From Tetrahymena thermophila SB210 (Eukaryota > Ciliophora > Oligohymenophorea > Hymenostomatida > Tetrahymenidae), in the NCBI RefSeq assembly GCF_000189635.1, contig NW_002476381.1, positions 1 to 64,000 of the forward strand: DNA of 64,000 nt. The letters run 5' to 3'. The notes below the pieces were generated by a model that did no database searches, was not told where the DNA came from, and saw only the letters and a list, made by a program, of their open reading frames with translations. Position numbers and translations under genes: made by a program. Below are positions 37,781-50,422 of the stretch, one piece after another; positions within the stretch are counted from its first letter, which is position 1; each line of letters begins with the position of its first letter.

Positions 37781-38825
37781 TAAAATTTAGCCATTATTAA
37801 TACTTTACTTAAACTGAATGCAAAAAATGCTATTATTTGGTTTTTAAATTTTAATTTTAGTGTAAAATTTAATAATTGTGATTATTCTATTAACTTTGGT
37901 TCATTTACGATTGTTTACAGAATCGCTAATTTTAATTTTATTAAATTAATATTTATATTATATTTTGAACTAATATATCCTTTATACTATTAAATTTAAT
38001 TAAAATAACAGATTTTATCATTATTTGAGATAAAATTAAAAATTTTAATTCGAAATTATGAGCATTTCATAACTCATTAAAAAGACGAAAATTCATAAAA
38101 ATATAAGGTGAAATATTTTAAATTACAATAAATTTAATAATTAAATAAATAAATAAAAATTTAAACAAACTTTATTAAACAGATTATATTTACTTTTTCT
38201 TATTTGAATTAACACTTAAATAATTGATTTCAAATTACTTTATGTAAATAAATTCTAAATTATTTTAATATTTGCATTTAAATTTAGATTGGGATTATCA
38301 AGCACTTAATTGTTTTTACATAAAAAATTGTATTTTTTATAAGTATTAAAATAAATTTTATCATTTTTATAAATTTAATATGACAAAACAAAAAAAATAG
38401 TTATTTGTATTAATAAAAATTATTAAAAACTAAGTAAAACAGTAAATGATTTACTTTCATTATAAGTTTAAACACAATTAATTAAATAATTCAAGTAAAG
38501 ATTTAAAAAACAATTTTATTAAATAGTAGAAATTAATTAATTAATTACAATTTAAAAAATATATATTGAAATATAAATAAATAAAGATTTTTAAATATTT
38601 AATTAATTTCTTGTGGTTCAATCAGCTTTGTTTTGTAAATAAATAAATTTGATTGATTTTAAATAAACAAATTCAAAATTTGACGGAACTTTAATAATAC
38701 TCCAAACCAACCGCAAAATTTAAATTATTCAACAAATTAATATTGCTAGGCAATCATATCTAAATAGCAAGGTGATTACATCTCAAAAAGTTTGAAAGGC
38801 TTTTGCAAATTACAAAAAAAGTTTA

Positions 38826-41800
38826 ATGAGCGACAGCAGCTTTTTGAATTCAAGCAATATACAAAAATTAAATAAAGAATTAAATGATCTGAAATCGCGG
38901 AAAGTTTTAACTGATATGCTTAATCAGCAGATTGATGTAAATGAGCATCTCTCACAAGAAAACGCAACTTTAATAATGAATTAAAGAAAGTTATTGAATT
39001 TAATTTAGTCAAAGGTATTTATTTATTTTTCAAAGTAGCAGATTGAAATTTGTATAAACATATTTTGATAATAGGATAGAATCATAGAAGATATAAAATC
39101 AGGTACTTTATCATTTTGTGATCAAGGATAGGATGATGGAGGAGGCGATCACAATGCAAGCACATATAGATAGATTTAGATATAGTTATATTAGAATAAA
39201 GCTCAGTTGATGGCTGATCATTAACAATAAATCATTCTTTAAAAAACTCTACAAGGAGGATTATAGTTAAAAATAGTTTATGAAAAGCATTCGCTTTAAA
39301 ATAAGTTTTCATTTTTTGAAAGGTTGAAAGAATTACGATCTAGTATTTAAAAGCAATAAATATTTAGTTAAGTAGAAATGAAAAGCCAGTAGAATTAGAT
39401 TTTAAGACTTTATTCTTTGTTTAAGGTCTTGCTTTCTTTGATTTATAAGAAAAAGAAAACAGGATTTGCTGCTCTGTGCTGCTATTATATAAAATAAAAT
39501 TAGCAAGAAATATATTAAAAAGAATAGGTTAAGATAATTCAATAAATGTAAAATGAATATAAAAAAAATAATGATCCATTAACTATCTATAAATAATTCT
39601 ATGATTTGTTTAAGTAAAGTAAAGCTGCTTAAAAATTCAGTAAAAATAAAGGGAAAAACTAAGATAATAAAATTAGTCATGCTTAGTCTTTAAACAAATT
39701 GACTTTTGTTGTATCTAATTATTCCTAATAATTATAAAAGTAAGCCAATCAAGGATCATTCATGAAAACAGTTTAAAAATTAAAATAATGCAATAAATAT
39801 TAAAATTTTTCAAAGCGACTCAAAGCTGTGATTATTTAATAAAAGGATAGAATTTTAGAACTTCTTTAGCAATCCAATTCTAGCTAAGAATAGGTCTAAG
39901 ATTTTATCAAAAAAACTTAAATTATAGTTAATACTATTTAAAATGATTTCAATGTCAAGTGCAAAGAAATAGAGCAGCTCAATTAGGAAAAAGTGTATTT
40001 ATAATAAACTCATTAGTAGGAAATAGATAGTTTGGAAGAGTAGCTCCAAGAAATACGTTAGTAGAGAGAGGAATCTTTATAAAATTTAAAGGAAAAATAA
40101 GACATATAAAGCAAATATCAGTAGAAATGTATGGAAATAGAGGAATTAAAAGATTAAAATCAAAAGAATTCAAGAGAACTTTAAGTTTAAATTGATGCAT
40201 ACGAATAAAAGTTTAATCAATTCTAAGAGATTCATGACGAAGTCATAGGTTAGCTTTAAGAAGTTTAAGACGCTTACAATTAAAAGTGTGCAGAGAATGC
40301 ACAAGTAATAGAAGAGAGAGATAAATAGTAGCAAGAAGCTGAGGAATTTATTTTAAAACTTCAAAAATAGTTGCAAGAAAGGCATAATGAAGGTGAAGAA
40401 GATAAATCACTAATTTAAGAATAACTCAAAATTTAATAGGAAAAGTACGAATAAAAATGTAATTAATATGATGAATTTTTGGAGTAAAGCTAAAAGCAAA
40501 AGAAAGAATTTGATGATGCTATTATGAAATTATAGAAAGAATTAAAGTAGTACAAAATAAATGATGAAGAAGGCCAATAGCAACTAATTTAATATGAGTA
40601 GAAAATAGAAATGCTTAAAAAGGAATTGCTATAAAACAAATAATTCATCAAAGAATTTGAATTTCAAAAGGAAGAATCTTAACTTGAAATTGAAACTCTC
40701 ACTAAAAAAATTTAACAATTACAAGCTGAAAAGAATAATCTTGTCAACAACTTAGAAATAAGTGTAGCGAATCTCAAAGATCTTAAATAGTAAAATGATC
40801 ACATTAACAGCCTTCTTAATAAAAACAAAGAAGAGAAGTCTTTCCTTTTCTAAGAATTAGAAGACAAAGAAAGCATGATTATTTAGCTCAATGAAAAAAT
40901 TCTAGAATCAGAAAAAAGAATTAAAGATGCAAATAGAAGAGCATCGCACTCACCGAATATGCAGAATGAAAGAGACGAAGCCATTAAAAAATTTAATAAA
41001 ATAAAGAAAGAAAAGGAAGACCTTCAACAATAGTTGGAGGAAGTCTCTCAAAAATTACAAAAAACAAAGCAAATTAACTAAGAACTAACAAAAGAAGCAA
41101 TTGAATTGAATAAAGAAAAATTATAAATGAGTGTAAAATTAACTATAAATATTAATTTTAAATAATAAAAATTATTTTAAATTTAAAGGAAGAGTTTGAT
41201 AATCTATGCCACTAGTTGGAAGACAGAGAAAACAAAATAGCAGCTATAGAAGATAAATTCTAAATACTTCTTCAAAAGTTAGAAGAAAAAGAAATCCAGC
41301 TGTAGAAACAAGCAGTGAAACCTGAACTTCTATAAAAAGTAAAATAAAAATTAAGAAATTAGATTTATTTTTGATTTTGTTTAAATTATTGAAAAATATA
41401 GATTACACAGGATAAGCTAGAACTAGAAGAAGAAAATAGAGGGTTAAAAAAGGAGCTACTTGATATCGATCACTAGATTCAGCAGTATTAAATAAATATG
41501 AAGAAACTTCAACAGGAAATAAACGAGTATAAACAGAAGGAAATAGAATAAAAAGAATAAATAAATGAAATAAATTAAAACTTAGCAAACTTAACAAGAG
41601 ATAAAATAGGCTATCTCAGAGAAAATTCTGAAAAGCAGCACGAAATATAAAAGATGAAACAAGAAAACTAAAACTTAAAGAGCATGTGTGATTAATATTA
41701 GACTTTAATAGAAGACTATAATGATTAATTCGAGCTTTTCACAAAGACAATTAAGTCTATGGATTCAAAAATTAAAAATCTTGAAAACAGATCTCAAAAT

Positions 41801-42004
41801 ACAATGATGGAAGCTATGGGAGAATTTAAACAGAATTAAGAACTACAAAACTCTTAAGTTTCTAAAAGCAGCAACTAAAATCAGTAACAAAGTAAACCAG
41901 GTTCAATTTAACTAGAAAATATTGACTTAACTAACATGAACACAGGTCAATAATTAATAAAAAGGATAGATTAAATGAAAAATATGTATTCTAAATAAAA
42001 TTGA
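38826..42004 (+). CDS. Long coiled-coil protein, unknown
   Basis: Four exons, 38826-39014, 39075-41132, 41189-41338 and 41402-42004, all introns phase 0; 999 aa. A Ser-rich N-terminus (MSDSSFLNSSNIQKLNKEL) is followed by helical sequence. From about residue 370 onward, heptad-like Gln/Glu/Lys/Leu-rich coiled coil runs nearly to the end, broken by a small Cys-containing stretch (GFAALCCYYIKQ) near residues 210-220 and RRASHSPNMQNERDEA. The C-terminus is a low-complexity Ser/Gln/Asn tail. No motor, calponin or kinase motif is visible, so a structural role, such as a centrosomal, basal-body or tethering protein, is a guess. A minus-strand open frame over 39979-40200 is a shadow. Confidence 0.82.
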
Positions 42005-43517
42005 TTTTAATTTATTTTTAATATATTTACTAATTAATTAATTAACTAATTTTGTTAGCAAGAAATTATTAAATATTTCATATATATTTTATTACAATAT
42101 TAATAAGTTTTTATATTAATATCAATACTAATACTAATAAGTAAATTAATGACTAACATAAAATTAACTATTTTTAATTTAGGTTGAAATAAAAATTATA
42201 AAACTGACTATTAGTCAATATAAATTAGTTAAACTTAATTTAAAATTAGTTTTTTAAAATGTTTTTTAATGAATAATTAATTATTTTTTTCTAAAAATAC
42301 CCATAAGTTTTACTTAAATTATAATATTGAAAGGCAGTAAATACAATAAAGTTAGAGAATTAGGGGGGAAAGTTTATTGTTAAACACAATGACTTTTATT
42401 TTGATTATATGTTTTTCCAAATTGTTTCATTCAAAAACGTAATATTTTTATGAAAAATGTTAAAATCATCAACAAAAAAAATATAACCTATTTAAATTTA
42501 ATAAAATCCATAAAAATAACTAATTTACTTCTAATTATACCTAGAATATTGGTGTATTTATTATTTATGTCAATAAAATGTATAACATCTAAAGAATTAA
42601 GAGAGAAAAAATAGAATTTAAATGCTGATTTATTGTTGTGTTTTGTGTTAATTAATTATTCAAAAACTAATTGGAAATTATTAAAATAAGCTTTAATATT
42701 TATTCAATTGAAAATAAACAAGATAACTAACAAACTAATAACTAAATGATTCATTTTTATTTAAAAATACCATTCATTTATTTATACTAATTATCATAAA
42801 TAAATAGTGAAAAATAAGTAATAATTCTAAACTATAAAGAGATAATTAGAATGTAATTATATTGAAATAATTAATTTATTTCTTAATATATCATATTAAT
42901 ATTGATCTATTTATTATAAATAAATACATTAATAAAACCTATAATAATTAAGGAATTAAAAGAAATAAAATAGGATTTAAAAACTAATTTATTGTTGTGT
43001 TTAGAGTTTATTAATTTTTCAAAAGCTGACTTTTTGGAAATATTAAAATAGGCTTTAATATTATATTTCAATTTGAAAATAAATATGATAACTAACTAAC
43101 TAATCAGCTAAATAAATAGATAAACAAACAAACAAATAATTAATTAATTAATTATTGTACAAAGCAATAACTTTAATCAAATCCTATTGATTAAAATTTG
43201 ATAAGTTAAAACTTTAATATTCATTGATTAATACAAAAACTCTGAAATAATTAATTAATTAATAAATATAAGCCTATTTAAATTATTGCACTTTTTAATA
43301 GCTTAATTGCATATTTAGTTTCAACAATCAATCATCAAAAAATAGTAAATAAGGAAGCATCCTCATTCATATTGATTGATAAATTATAATTTAAAGAAAG
43401 AAATACCAACAAAGAATTTTGTAGAAAAAACATACTGGAAAAGGTTAATTAAGATTAAATAGTCGATTATTGAATCATCTGAAGTTAGTAGAACATTATT
43501 TGATAAAAATTTGTTAG
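42005..43517. other. Spacer with diverged direct repeats
   Basis: AT-rich. Two related blocks of about 165-175 bp lie at 42571-42735 and 42924-43097, sharing AATTTATTGTTGTGTTT-like, GGAAATTATTAAAATA-like and GCTTTAATATT segments in the same order. No reading frame is preserved. Confidence 0.6.
42571..43097. repeat. Diverged noncoding direct repeat pair
   Basis: Copy 1 is 42571-42735 and copy 2 is 42924-43097. The order of recognisable blocks is the same in both: AAGGAATTAA/AAAGAATTAA, AATAGAATTTAAA/AATAGGATTTAAA, TTTATTGTTGTGTTT, AAAATAGGCTTTAATATT-like, GAAAATAAA, GATAACTAAC. Small indels throughout point to an old local duplication. Confidence 0.6.
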
Positions 43518-46500
43518 ATGTAGAAATCAGTTTCTTAATTGTCTACCTAATATAAGTAAAAAAACTCCTAAAACTGTCTTTAGGAAATGCAAAATAGGTT
43601 GTAAAATTTTTAATAAAGTTTACTTTAAGTAAACAATAAGCTAATACATACGAATGATAAGCAAGACTAATTTAGTGAAGGATAAGACAGTGAATTTTAG
43701 AACTGTAATTCATCAAAAAGATCTAATTATAAATATAAAAAAAATATCAATAAGAATCAAAATTCTTAAAATGAAAAAATTAATGAAAATCAAGTGGCTA
43801 AAGATTAAAACAAGCAGCTTTAACCAAATAATTTTACTGAATTTGTTTCAAAAACTGGCGAAAAACAAAATTAAAATGTTAATTCACAAACTATATCTCC
43901 GTCTACCAATACTAGAAATGTAGGAGTATTGCCTGACATCAACCAGCAACATCATCATAATCAATATTAAAAGGCAGACAATTATTATCTCCTAAAAGGA
44001 AAAAAAAAATAAAAAAACAAATATTAAAATGACTTATATGAAACCAGTTTATCTGAAACAGTTTCAAGCAAGTCCTCACAAAACTTTCAATCTTCAGTAA
44101 GTTGCTTTTGACTTCAAAGCATTTATCATATTATTAAACATAAATTTTTCATTAAAATACAAAGAAAATGATTGATTTAATTTAAATAAAAAATACTTTC
44201 ATTGCAAATACATTTAAATCTTAGTTTAAAATATATTTTAAAAATATATTTAGTCTCACGAACACCTAAATCCTAATCATTAGAACAAATCAATTCAAAT
44301 AAATAAAAAGGTCCAAGACTTAAAAACTGAAGAGGATTCATAAGATGGGATCTCTTTAAATGAACAGAGAAAAAGAATATTGTAAGGAGTTTAAGAGTTA
44401 AAAAAGCTAAGAGAAAGAAGATTTACTTTCAAAAAACTAAGAAAAATAGACAAGCTAAAACAGCGAATTAGTGTGCTTTAGGAATTAGAAAAGCAGATAC
44501 CTCTGATTCAAAACATTTAGAAACAAAAAGAAATTGAAAATAAATTAAACATGAATGGAGGAGATGGAGATATTTCAGATATGTCTTTTATTAGTTAGGA
44601 TGAGTGCCAATCAAGAAACAGCGATGACTTTATCTTTGAAAAACTAGATCAAATTTCAGTTACTGAAATGAGTGAAGATAATGAAAAGGATAGAGTAAAT
44701 GAAATAGATGAAGTCGTGGTATAACCCAAGTAAATCAATAAAAATTACTAAGATGTTCTACCAAGCATTAATAATTCCACTAAATCCACAAAACTTACAA
44801 ACACGCTAGAAAGCATTATGGAGGAGCATTAAGATTACTTCAACCATATCGCAGGTAATTAATTCTATGATTGAATTTATTCTTAAGTTAATAAAAACAA
44901 TATTTAAGTTCATTAAAAATGTCAATTCTTTTATTTAACAAAAAATAGCCAACAAGAAAATTAATTGACTTTCTTTCAATTAATCTCTCTAATTCCATCC
45001 ATTCTTAAATTAACTCATTTTAACAAAAACCAAAAGAATTAATTTCATTCAAAATTAAAAAAATTCATTTTAGCTAAAATATTAAAATTAATTTTGTAAT
45101 TTTTCAACAAAATTTATCTAATTAATTTTAATTAATGATTTATTTATAAGCTGCTTCATTCAAATAAGAAGTTAATACAAATTGATTGAATTAAACTTTA
45201 AAATAAATTTTATTAAACAATTTCTTAAAATATTTAAAAATAAATTAGGCATGGATTAAATAAATAAATAAAGAAAGAAAGAAAGAATTTTTTTATAATT
45301 TAACTTTAAAATAATTTTATTAAAAAAATTTATATTAAAATTGAAAATAAATTCAGTTCAGCTCTAAATAAATAAATGTTTAATTTGTTCTTATTCTTTA
45401 TTTAAATAAAAATTTTTTAAATAGATTTTTATTTTAAAAATGATAGATAATTTTGAATTAAATTAATAAAAAAAAAATTTAAAATTAAAACAATTTTTAT
45501 TTTATTCTAAAAAATTAGAAAAATTTAACAAGATTAGATAAAAAAATAAATAACACTTAACAAAATTAAATTTAATAAAAAAATTTTTTTTGCAAGATTG
45601 AATAAAAAAATTAATTTAATCATAAAAGCATTTTTTTTTTGAAATTGAAGTTTAAAATAAATTTTGTATGTAATAAATAAATAAATAGGTAAGTGCGCAT
45701 GTGGATAATGTGAATGTGGAAGATGCCATGTAAAATGTTTAGTAAATTAAAAGAAACCGTAAGTTTACAATATGAAATGGGAATCTTCATATAATAGATC
45801 TTATAACCATAACTAAAATAATATATTTAAAGATTAATATGACATAAAAATGATGAGAAAATCCTACTAACCTCAATAGTCAATACCTTTTGAATACACT
45901 TCAACTTTTAAAGTAAGTAATTCTTTCTAAATTAACTATTACTAAATTTAAAATATTTTTTACAACAAAAGAGAGATTATCAAAACCCACCAGATATTAA
46001 TTTCTAAAGAGTTGTTAAATATGATAGAATCAAAGAAAGTCCTCTTTATAGCCTTTCTACTTATAAAGTAAATTATCTTTAATTTGAATACGTCCTATAA
46101 TATTATCTTAATTTTATTTTATAGAGCAATTATGTAGACTGGAAGATAGGAGTAAAAGAAGAACCTGTTTAACTGTAGCCTGCAGAAATGAAAACAGTTG
46201 TATAAGGAGTTCCTTTAATTGGCTCTTCAACCATGAAAAAAGATTACTAAGCCATAGACCACGTTAAAACAAACACTGCTAAACCGCCTGATCAAAGTCC
46301 TTTACCAAGGTTTTCTATTCACAGAAGCAATTTTAAAAAGCATAATGGTTTTAATCCATTGAATTAAATGGAACCAAAAAGTACTGAATCAGATATTTTC
46401 AAGCAAAAAGTAATAAAATATTGATCAAACAAACAAGCAAACTAAAATACTTAAAATATTTTTATTTTAAATAAATATTATTAGAAGCATGAGTTCATTT

Positions 46501-46670
46501 CAATACCATCATTTGAAGGTCAATATCAAACGAGTTAATCAGTTCATTAGGATTTAGGAAAATAGCATTGCGAGGGAACACAAAAACTATATGCAATGTA
46601 TCAAAGAAAAATAGAAAAGTATCAAAAAAGACTCTAAGAATAAATAGAAAAACTAGAATAAGCAAAATGA
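43518..46670 (+). CDS. SAXO-like axonemal microtubule protein with N-terminal extension
   Basis: Six exons, 43518-44096, 44254-44854, 45689-45912, 45972-46067, 46125-46409 and 46485-46670; 656 aa. SAXO (FAM154) proteins bind and stabilise microtubules of cilia and basal bodies. The evidence is the Cys cluster CACGQCECGRCHVKC (about 396-410), matching the N-terminal Cys motif of that family. Short spaced repeats with conserved Y/F-x-W or Y pairs follow (NMKWESSYNRSYN, YVDWKIGV, STMKKDYQA, FSIHRSNFKKH). Odd point: the Cys cluster normally starts the protein, but here it follows about 390 residues of low-complexity and coiled sequence and an 834-nt intron. Alternatively the upstream part is a separate gene ending at TGA 44871-44873, with the SAXO first exon missed. 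The C-terminal half is the more certain part. Confidence 0.68.
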
Positions 46671-47859
46671 ATGAATACTTTAATTGGCAAAATAATTATG
46701 AAAAGTTCATTAAAGTAAGCTTTATTATTGAAGACAAAGCTAATATTATATATTATTTATATTAATCTATTATAGTAATTACTTAAATCCCTTTAATAAT
46801 TTATTAGATTATTTATTTTTTTTTTAATTAGCATATAAAAACATTCTTCAAGTTTTTATAAATTCTTAAACAAAGTATTTATTTATTTATTTACTTAATT
46901 ACTTACTAACTTACTTATTTCCTATTTTATTGACTATATAAATAAATAAGAAAGAAAGAAAGATTTTTTCATAAATAATCAAAACTAATTGAAAATTTTA
47001 TTTGAATTTTATTGTTAAAATCAACCAAATTCAGTATCAATAATCAAATTTAATTATTCATTTTAAAATTTAAAACAACTCTTTGATTTTTTAAATAAAT
47101 AAATAAATCAATCAATAATTATTGATGAAAATATTTTATATAGCTGAAATTTACTTTTTTTATAATTTTTAATTTATAAAACTAAAATAAGAAAATAATA
47201 AATCAAATTGGAATAGTTTTATTAATGAATTAAGTATATTTACTATAATTAGTCATAAAATTTAAATAAAGATTTATATTTTATCTGCAAGTATTATTAG
47301 AAACTTTTTTTGAAAAGAGTTTTGAAATAATTAAATAATAATTTCATACTAAAAATAACTAAAATTTATTTTACATTAAAATCTATTTAAGAAAATGTTC
47401 TTTATAAAAAATAAATCAAAGGCAGTTAAAATTAGTTGCTTTGATGATATTTAATTAATTTTATTTATTTTTTATTTAAATTGTTTCGTTTTTAACTGAT
47501 TTTTCTGTTAGCTGATTTTAATTATTTATTTATTTATTTTTTATTTATTTTTTTGTTTATTTTTTAATGATTTTTTTTTTAAAGATTCTTTTATGGTTTT
47601 TAAGATTTTATCATTTTATTTTAATATCTTTTTTAATGTTATTTATTTATTTTTAGTTGCAGGACAAGCTCAATTTTATCGCGTTTGATTTCTCTTAATT
47701 AATAGTTAGATTTTTTTAATGATAGCTTAATAGGTTAGTTAATATTAAAATTTTAATGGAGAAAAAAATAGTTAGATAGTCTCAAAAAAAAGAATAAACT
47801 CTGAAGCAAAAATAATAAAAATATATATGATACAACTCAACTTCATTACTTCGAAGTGT

Positions 47860-48086
47860 TTTTGAGAGGAATAGAGAGGGGAAGTTTCGCCAAAATTTTT
47901 TTTTTTGATCTCATTACCAGAGCAAAGTAATCGGAGGGATTGATTACTTTGGATATGGGATATAATCATGGCCGATGAGATATATAGAGACAAAGGTAGC
48001 AGTATAGATATCCGATTTAGTCGATAGGGACAATAAATGCAGGTGGCATTGTGCAGAAATATTGCCTTCAAAAACTTATTTTTTGT
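47860..48086 (+). ncRNA. Candidate structured noncoding RNA
   Basis: A GC-richer island in very AT-rich spacer. CAAAGTAATC (47923-47932) pairs perfectly with GATTACTTTG (47942-47951) around loop GGAGGGATT. Enclosing it, ATCTCAT (47908-47914) pairs with ATGAGAT (47975-47981). A further small hairpin lies at 48009-48026 (CGA/TCG extended by TAT/ATA across a bulge). A T6 run at 48081-48086 could end a Pol III transcript on the plus strand, and an ATATATATG box near 47821 could be a TATA element. The minus-strand 99-codon frame over this island reads as non-conserved, Cys/Ile-rich sequence. Identity is unknown: RNase P, RNase MRP, SRP or snRNA-like are all possibilities. Ends and strand are guesses. 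Confidence 0.4.
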
Positions 48087-48915
48087 GTTGGAGTTTAAAA
48101 CTTATCTATACTTTTACGCTCTGATCTCTCTTCTTAAAAAACTTTTCATTTCAAAAGACTTTGATAAATTTTGATTAATTAAAAATTATATCTAAAGGAT
48201 TGCTTTTATTTTTTTAGACTTTAATTGAATTAGAAACTAAAGTATTCTGTGTATTTTTCAATATTTTTCTTATTATCATTAATTAATTAATTAATTTTTA
48301 ACGGAATGAAATAGATTAAATTAAATTTTAATTTAAAAAAATACATAAAAATATTTAATTTTTAAATAATCTAAAAATTAAATTAAAGTTAGTTTTTAAA
48401 CAAATTATTTTTTGGACTGAACCAAAAGAAAGAGGAAAGAAAGAATCATTTATTTTGTGTGATAAATTTATTAATTAAATAAACAAGATATAACTCTATG
48501 CGAAGTTAAGCAAAATTAAATCTATAAATTTTTTAAGAGGTGGCAGGTTTGATAAGATAAAATTAATAATTTAGGTCTCTTATTCTAGATCATGTTCTAC
48601 TTACTTTTTACATAGTTTTTTTGGGTTAAGAATACGACAAAAAATAATATTTTAATTCTTTTTAAATATCCACTATAACTAACTAAACATGCTCATTTGA
48701 TTGATTTTCTTCTTTCTTTTTTTCTAATTAATAGTTTTTCTATTGAAATAACATTTGAAAGAAGAATTGATTGATATGATTTATCTATTTATTTATTTAT
48801 TTACATACTTTTCACTCTTTTTAGAAATTCTCTCTATTTCAAAATAGAAGCATAATTTAGCTAATACTATGAAAGCACCTAAAAACCCGTTTTTTCATGA
48901 AGTGGTTTGTGTGAT

Positions 48916-48948
48916 GCTCTTAAAATTAAATATTTATTTTAAGAGAGC
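48916..48948. other. Stem-loop followed by T-run
   Basis: GCTCTTAAAAT (48916-48926) pairs with ATTTTAAGAGAGC (48936-48948) apart from a 2-nt bulge; the loop is 9 nt. It is followed by GTTTTTAC. It could be a 3'-end structure of an unrecognised transcript or chance. Confidence 0.4.
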
Positions 48949-49861
48949 GTTTTTACTATTTGGACTATTTAGAATTTGAATGTAAAAAACAAAAAGATTA
49001 GCGCCGGAGGGAAGAAGATTAAAGCTTTAATTGATTGATTGAATGAATGTTTTGGTAAATTACTTACAAAAATTAAAGTTGTAATGCAAAATGAACAAAT
49101 AGCTTTTAATTATTTAGATTATTCAGGAATTTAATGTTTATTCTTTTATTCTAAATGACAAGAATAGCTTTTGATTACTTGAAGATTATTAAGAATGATT
49201 TGATTTGAGTCTCTTCTAGAATTTTCAGAAATTAAATTTGAAATAATATTTACAAGTTATTAATTTTCTATTGGAAGAATTAGGTCATTTATTAGCTTGA
49301 TATGCAAAAATCAATAGATCAAATATAGCGAATAGTGCAAAAAGTTAAAAAAATTAGAAGTGGGAGATTACTAAGGATCATTTGACTAAAAAACTAAATA
49401 TAATAAATAATCAATTAAAACAAAAACTCTTTCTAAAATAATCAATCAATCAATCAATCGCACATATTTATTTTATCGAAAAATAAGTAGGTGTTAATTC
49501 CTTATCGATATCAAATATAAATAAATATATATTGCTATTTATTATAATAGATTAACTACCATAAATAAGAGCTCATTTTCCCTAAATCTTCCCTATAGAT
49601 TAATAATAAATTTCAATAAACAAGTTAAATAGAATAAGACTATTTGATTGATTTGATTATTCAGCTACCTATTAGATATAGACATATTTTGCACCACGAA
49701 TTAAGATATAATTTAAGAGTTAACAAAAAAATTAATACATCAAAAATTAAAAAAAAAAAAATCACATACAAATGGCAATTATTAAAATTCAATTCAACAA
49801 ATAAATTCGCAAATTCAATGACAACTAAAACATCCAATTGAATAAAATCTACAACTTCATC

Positions 49862-50422
49862 ATGAAGAACTTTGAAAACTTGCCTCCTTACTTCGAGTTA
49901 CAGTTCAGAGATCCCCTAAACAAGATTAAGAGACAGCTTATGAATAATGATTAACTCCAAAGCTTAATCCAAATCAAACAAAACATAACTCTAATTGTAA
50001 AGCCCATTATTTTCGAGAACATCAGCAGATACTAAATTAGCAAAAAGAATATTGAGTAGTTCTAGTCAACTGGAATTCTCTCTGATATGGCTTTGTTGCT
50101 AGAAAGACTCTCGCTCCACTAATCCTACTCTGATAGTTAATATGAAAAAGAAAACAATAATAATAATAATACTGTTGTAAATAATTGTAGTAAGAATTTA
50201 ATCAATAAATTTTTAGTTGAAGATTGCAGTGAACAAGAAAATATCAAGAAAGAAGAATGTTTCCAATTAACACCAGGAGTTAATAATAACTACTATTAAA
50301 ATATCGTCATCTAAGATGAAAAAGACTTCCTTATCAAGGATGAAACAAGGGAATATGTCGATCAAATGTTTGGCCTCTCCTCTGACGACGACAGTTCTCA
50401 ATAAATTGAATTAAACTTTTGA
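49862..50422 (+). CDS. Unknown 186-aa protein with Asn run and acidic tail
   Basis: Single exon, ATG to TGA. It starts MKNFENLPPYFELQFRDP and has a helical stretch with hydrophobic repeats (ENISRYQISKKNIEQF, GILSDMALLLERLSLH). A six-residue Asn run is followed by charged segments and an acidic Ser/Asp end (FGLSSDDDSSQQIELNF). GC content is clearly above the flanks and in-frame TAA/TAG codons read as Gln, which supports coding. I recognise no family. The DSSDD-like end could be a casein-kinase site, but that is only suggestive. It stands alone, with spacers over 3 kb on each side. Confidence 0.68.

Larger units (their letters stand above)
36890..38825. other. Divergent spacer between coatomer and coiled-coil genes
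   Basis: 1.9 kb, AT-rich, shared 5' region of two divergently transcribed genes. It holds two diverged copies of a noncoding block (37380-37530 and 37621-37780, described separately). The rest shows only simple TTTA/AAAT runs. Confidence 0.5.
46671..49861. other. Long spacer with candidate RNA structures
   Basis: No supported protein gene. It contains the candidate structured RNA at 47860-48086, a hairpin at 48916-48948, and an imperfect 33-nt direct repeat (49098-49130 and 49163-49196, both starting AATAGCTTTT). Several GC-richer patches (near 48530-48600 and 48985-49005, the latter GCGCCGGAGGGAAG) stand out against the AT-rich background. Confidence 0.5.

Noticed and set aside
43654-43923. 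89-codon Lys/Ile-rich frame
   Set aside because: Shadow of the first exon of the SAXO-like gene in another frame.
44917-45184. Open frame inside the 834-nt intron
   Set aside because: Composition is that of spacer; long frames are expected by chance with a single stop codon. Reconsider if RNA shows two genes here.
45728-45812. Possible 39-nt intron after the Cys cluster (about 45766-45804)
   Set aside because: The sequence is in frame without splicing and 39 nt is unusually short for this genome.
46568-46765. 65-codon plus-strand frame
   Set aside because: Shadow of the last SAXO-like exon.
47772-48071. 99-codon minus-strand protein frame
   Set aside because: Crosses clear RNA-like stems and shows no protein-like pattern; more likely a noncoding island.
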